Source of the DNA: Rickettsiales bacterium
Lineage (GTDB): Bacteria > Pseudomonadota > Alphaproteobacteria > Rickettsiales > UBA1997
Length of the DNA: 5,318 nucleotides
Reading direction: 5' to 3'
NCBI GenBank assembly: GCA_031284025.1
Contig: JAITAR010000038.1
Coordinates: forward strand, 1-5,318
Of this stretch, positions 4,482 through 5,318 are shown piece by piece (the stretch's first letter is position 1; every line of letters begins with the position of its first letter). The notes beneath the pieces are model-generated. The model was not told where the DNA came from and searched no databases. It worked only from the letters and a program-made list of their open reading frames with translations. A program made the translations under genes and the position numbers.

Positions 4482-5318
4482 CTATTCCCATGATATTACA
4501 ACTTTGGCGTTGCCTCTTTCAGAACCCGTTGTTCCTGTACAGCCAGACATTTTATTTGTGTTGCAGTAGCCAGAGCCACCGCCGCCACTGCCATAGCATT
4601 TACTACTTCCTATGGTCTCACCCGAAGCACCGCCGTAGTAGCCACCTCCTCCTCCACCACCACAGACGATGTCAGAAGAGCTTGAATTTGGACTATTCCC
4701 ACCATAATAGCCATTGCCGGAGTTTCCATATGCGTTTACTCCGGCTTTAGAAAGTGTACCACCTCCGACGACGTAGCAGCCAATGGAAGTACCATCGTGA
4801 TGAGCTGAACCGCTACTTCCACTATTATTTCCTCCTCCTCCGTAGCCACCGGCATAGCTACCAGTACCGGGAGAACCACCTCCTCCACCGGCGACAATCA
4901 AAAGATTGCTACTTCTGTAGTCACTGCTGTCAGTGAAGGCGCTCGAAGTAGACACCATAGCTGCGTCACCTCCCATTCCACCTTTTACGCCAACACTACA
5001 TGTACTATTGTCGCCTCTAAAATCTATGCGAACGTACAATACCCGTACGCCCGGAGTATATTCTCCATAGGTGTAGCCACCGTTACCCCCGTTATTGCCG
5101 GTGCCTTCACCACCGTAGGCCTTTATAATAACCTTCTTAGCAGAGGCTGGTATGGATACCGTCGTACCTCCTCTTGAGGTAATTGTCATCACATCGACAA
5201 TACAGTTGCCAGCAGTACCATTTTGCCAGCTGCCATTATTGCAGGTAAAACCAGTGTTGGTACCCGTCATGGAGTAACCACTGTTACAAACTAGTGTTGT
5301 CACAGAACCATGTTTATA
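4482..5318 (-). CDS. Secreted-looking glycine-rich protein with sushi-like repeat and ALK/LTK-type Gly-rich domain, C-terminal part
   Basis: The frame is open from the window edge (5318) to TAG at 4482-4484, giving 278 residues. The GTG at 5301-5303 lies inside a repeat and is probably not the start, so the N-terminus and any signal peptide lie outside. Residues about 1-40 (HGSVTTLVCNSGY, FTCNNGSWQNG, AGNC) look like the second half of a sushi/CCP module. Residues about 45-100 (VSIPASAKKVIIKAYGGEG, GGYTYGEYTPG, LYVRID) resemble the beta-rich lead-in of Gly-rich surface proteins. The rest resembles the Pfam 'glycine rich protein' (ALK/LTK receptor) domain: LLIVAGGGGGSPG, GGGGNNSG, CGGGGGGGYYGGASGE, GSGGGGSGYCN, ending AKVVISWE. 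About nine Cys suggest disulfides and export. There is no membrane anchor at the C-terminus. Function is unknown; adhesion or host interaction is inference. It is followed by a candidate terminator and tRNA-Ser. Two of six Arg codons are CGN, unlike pgk. Confidence 0.8.
   Translation of the reverse strand, partial: YKHGSVTTLVCNSGYSMTGTNTGFTCNNGSWQNGTAGNCIVDVMTITSRGGTTVSIPASAKKVIIKAYGGEGTGNNGGNGGYTYGEYTPGVRVLYVRIDFRGDNSTCSVGVKGGMGGDAAMVSTSSAFTDSSDYRSSNLLIVAGGGGGSPGTGSYAGGYGGGGNNSGSSGSAHHDGTSIGCYVVGGGTLSKAGVNAYGNSGNGYYGGNSPNSSSSDIVCGGGGGGGYYGGASGETIGSSKCYGSGGGGSGYCNTNKMSGCTGTTGSERGNAKVVISWE

Noticed and set aside
4640..4665. Imperfect CCT/CCA triplet run as a microsatellite or CRISPR-like repeat
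   Set aside because: It is simply the reverse complement of Gly codons in the polyglycine stretch, with no spacers or regular unit.
4463..4936. Two plus-strand Ser/His/Arg-rich open frames opposite the glycine-rich gene
   Set aside because: They are antisense products of GGN-rich codons. The minus-strand frame carries clear domain motifs and a sensible C-terminus.

Overview
The window looks like a piece of a moderately A+T-rich bacterial chromosome. The best guess is an alphaproteobacterium, perhaps an intracellular or symbiotic one of the Rickettsiales/Holosporales kind. The phosphoglycerate kinase and RNase J have alphaproteobacterial-style motifs, both tRNA genes encode their CCA ends, and arginine is written almost entirely with AGA/AGG (about 50 of the 58 Arg codons I counted). 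This placement is inferred from motifs alone; no tree or search was run.

Layout, left to right. Positions 1-534 (+) hold the C-terminal third of a type-2 thymidine phosphorylase/AMP phosphorylase family enzyme, cut by the window edge. A 146-base gap with a weak promoter candidate leads to pgk, a complete phosphoglycerate kinase (681-1889, +). A tRNA-Arg gene on the minus strand (1923-1998) follows; its anticodon reads GCG and position 33 is C instead of the near-universal U. An intergenic stretch (1999-2366) holds a possible 44-residue ORF, a 12-bp palindrome and a plausible promoter. It is followed by a complete RNase J gene (2367-4100, +). A minus-strand tRNA-Ser(UGA) lies at 4220-4309. The right end (4482-5318, -) is the C-terminal part of a large secreted-looking protein, with the end of a sushi/CCP-like repeat followed by a glycine-rich domain like that of ALK/LTK receptors. 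A good intrinsic-terminator candidate (4351-4394) lies downstream of it.

The genes are mostly housekeeping: nucleotide salvage, glycolysis, RNA decay and translation. The phosphorylase and pgk are codirectional and could be cotranscribed; pgk, rnj and the tRNAs look like separate units. The accessory part is the glycine-rich protein, which I would guess faces the cell surface or a host. I see no defence system, CRISPR array, insertion sequence, phage gene or riboswitch. The observations most worth a second look are the odd tRNA-Arg anticodon loop and the eukaryotic-like glycine-rich/sushi protein; I did not find a convincing undescribed multi-gene system.
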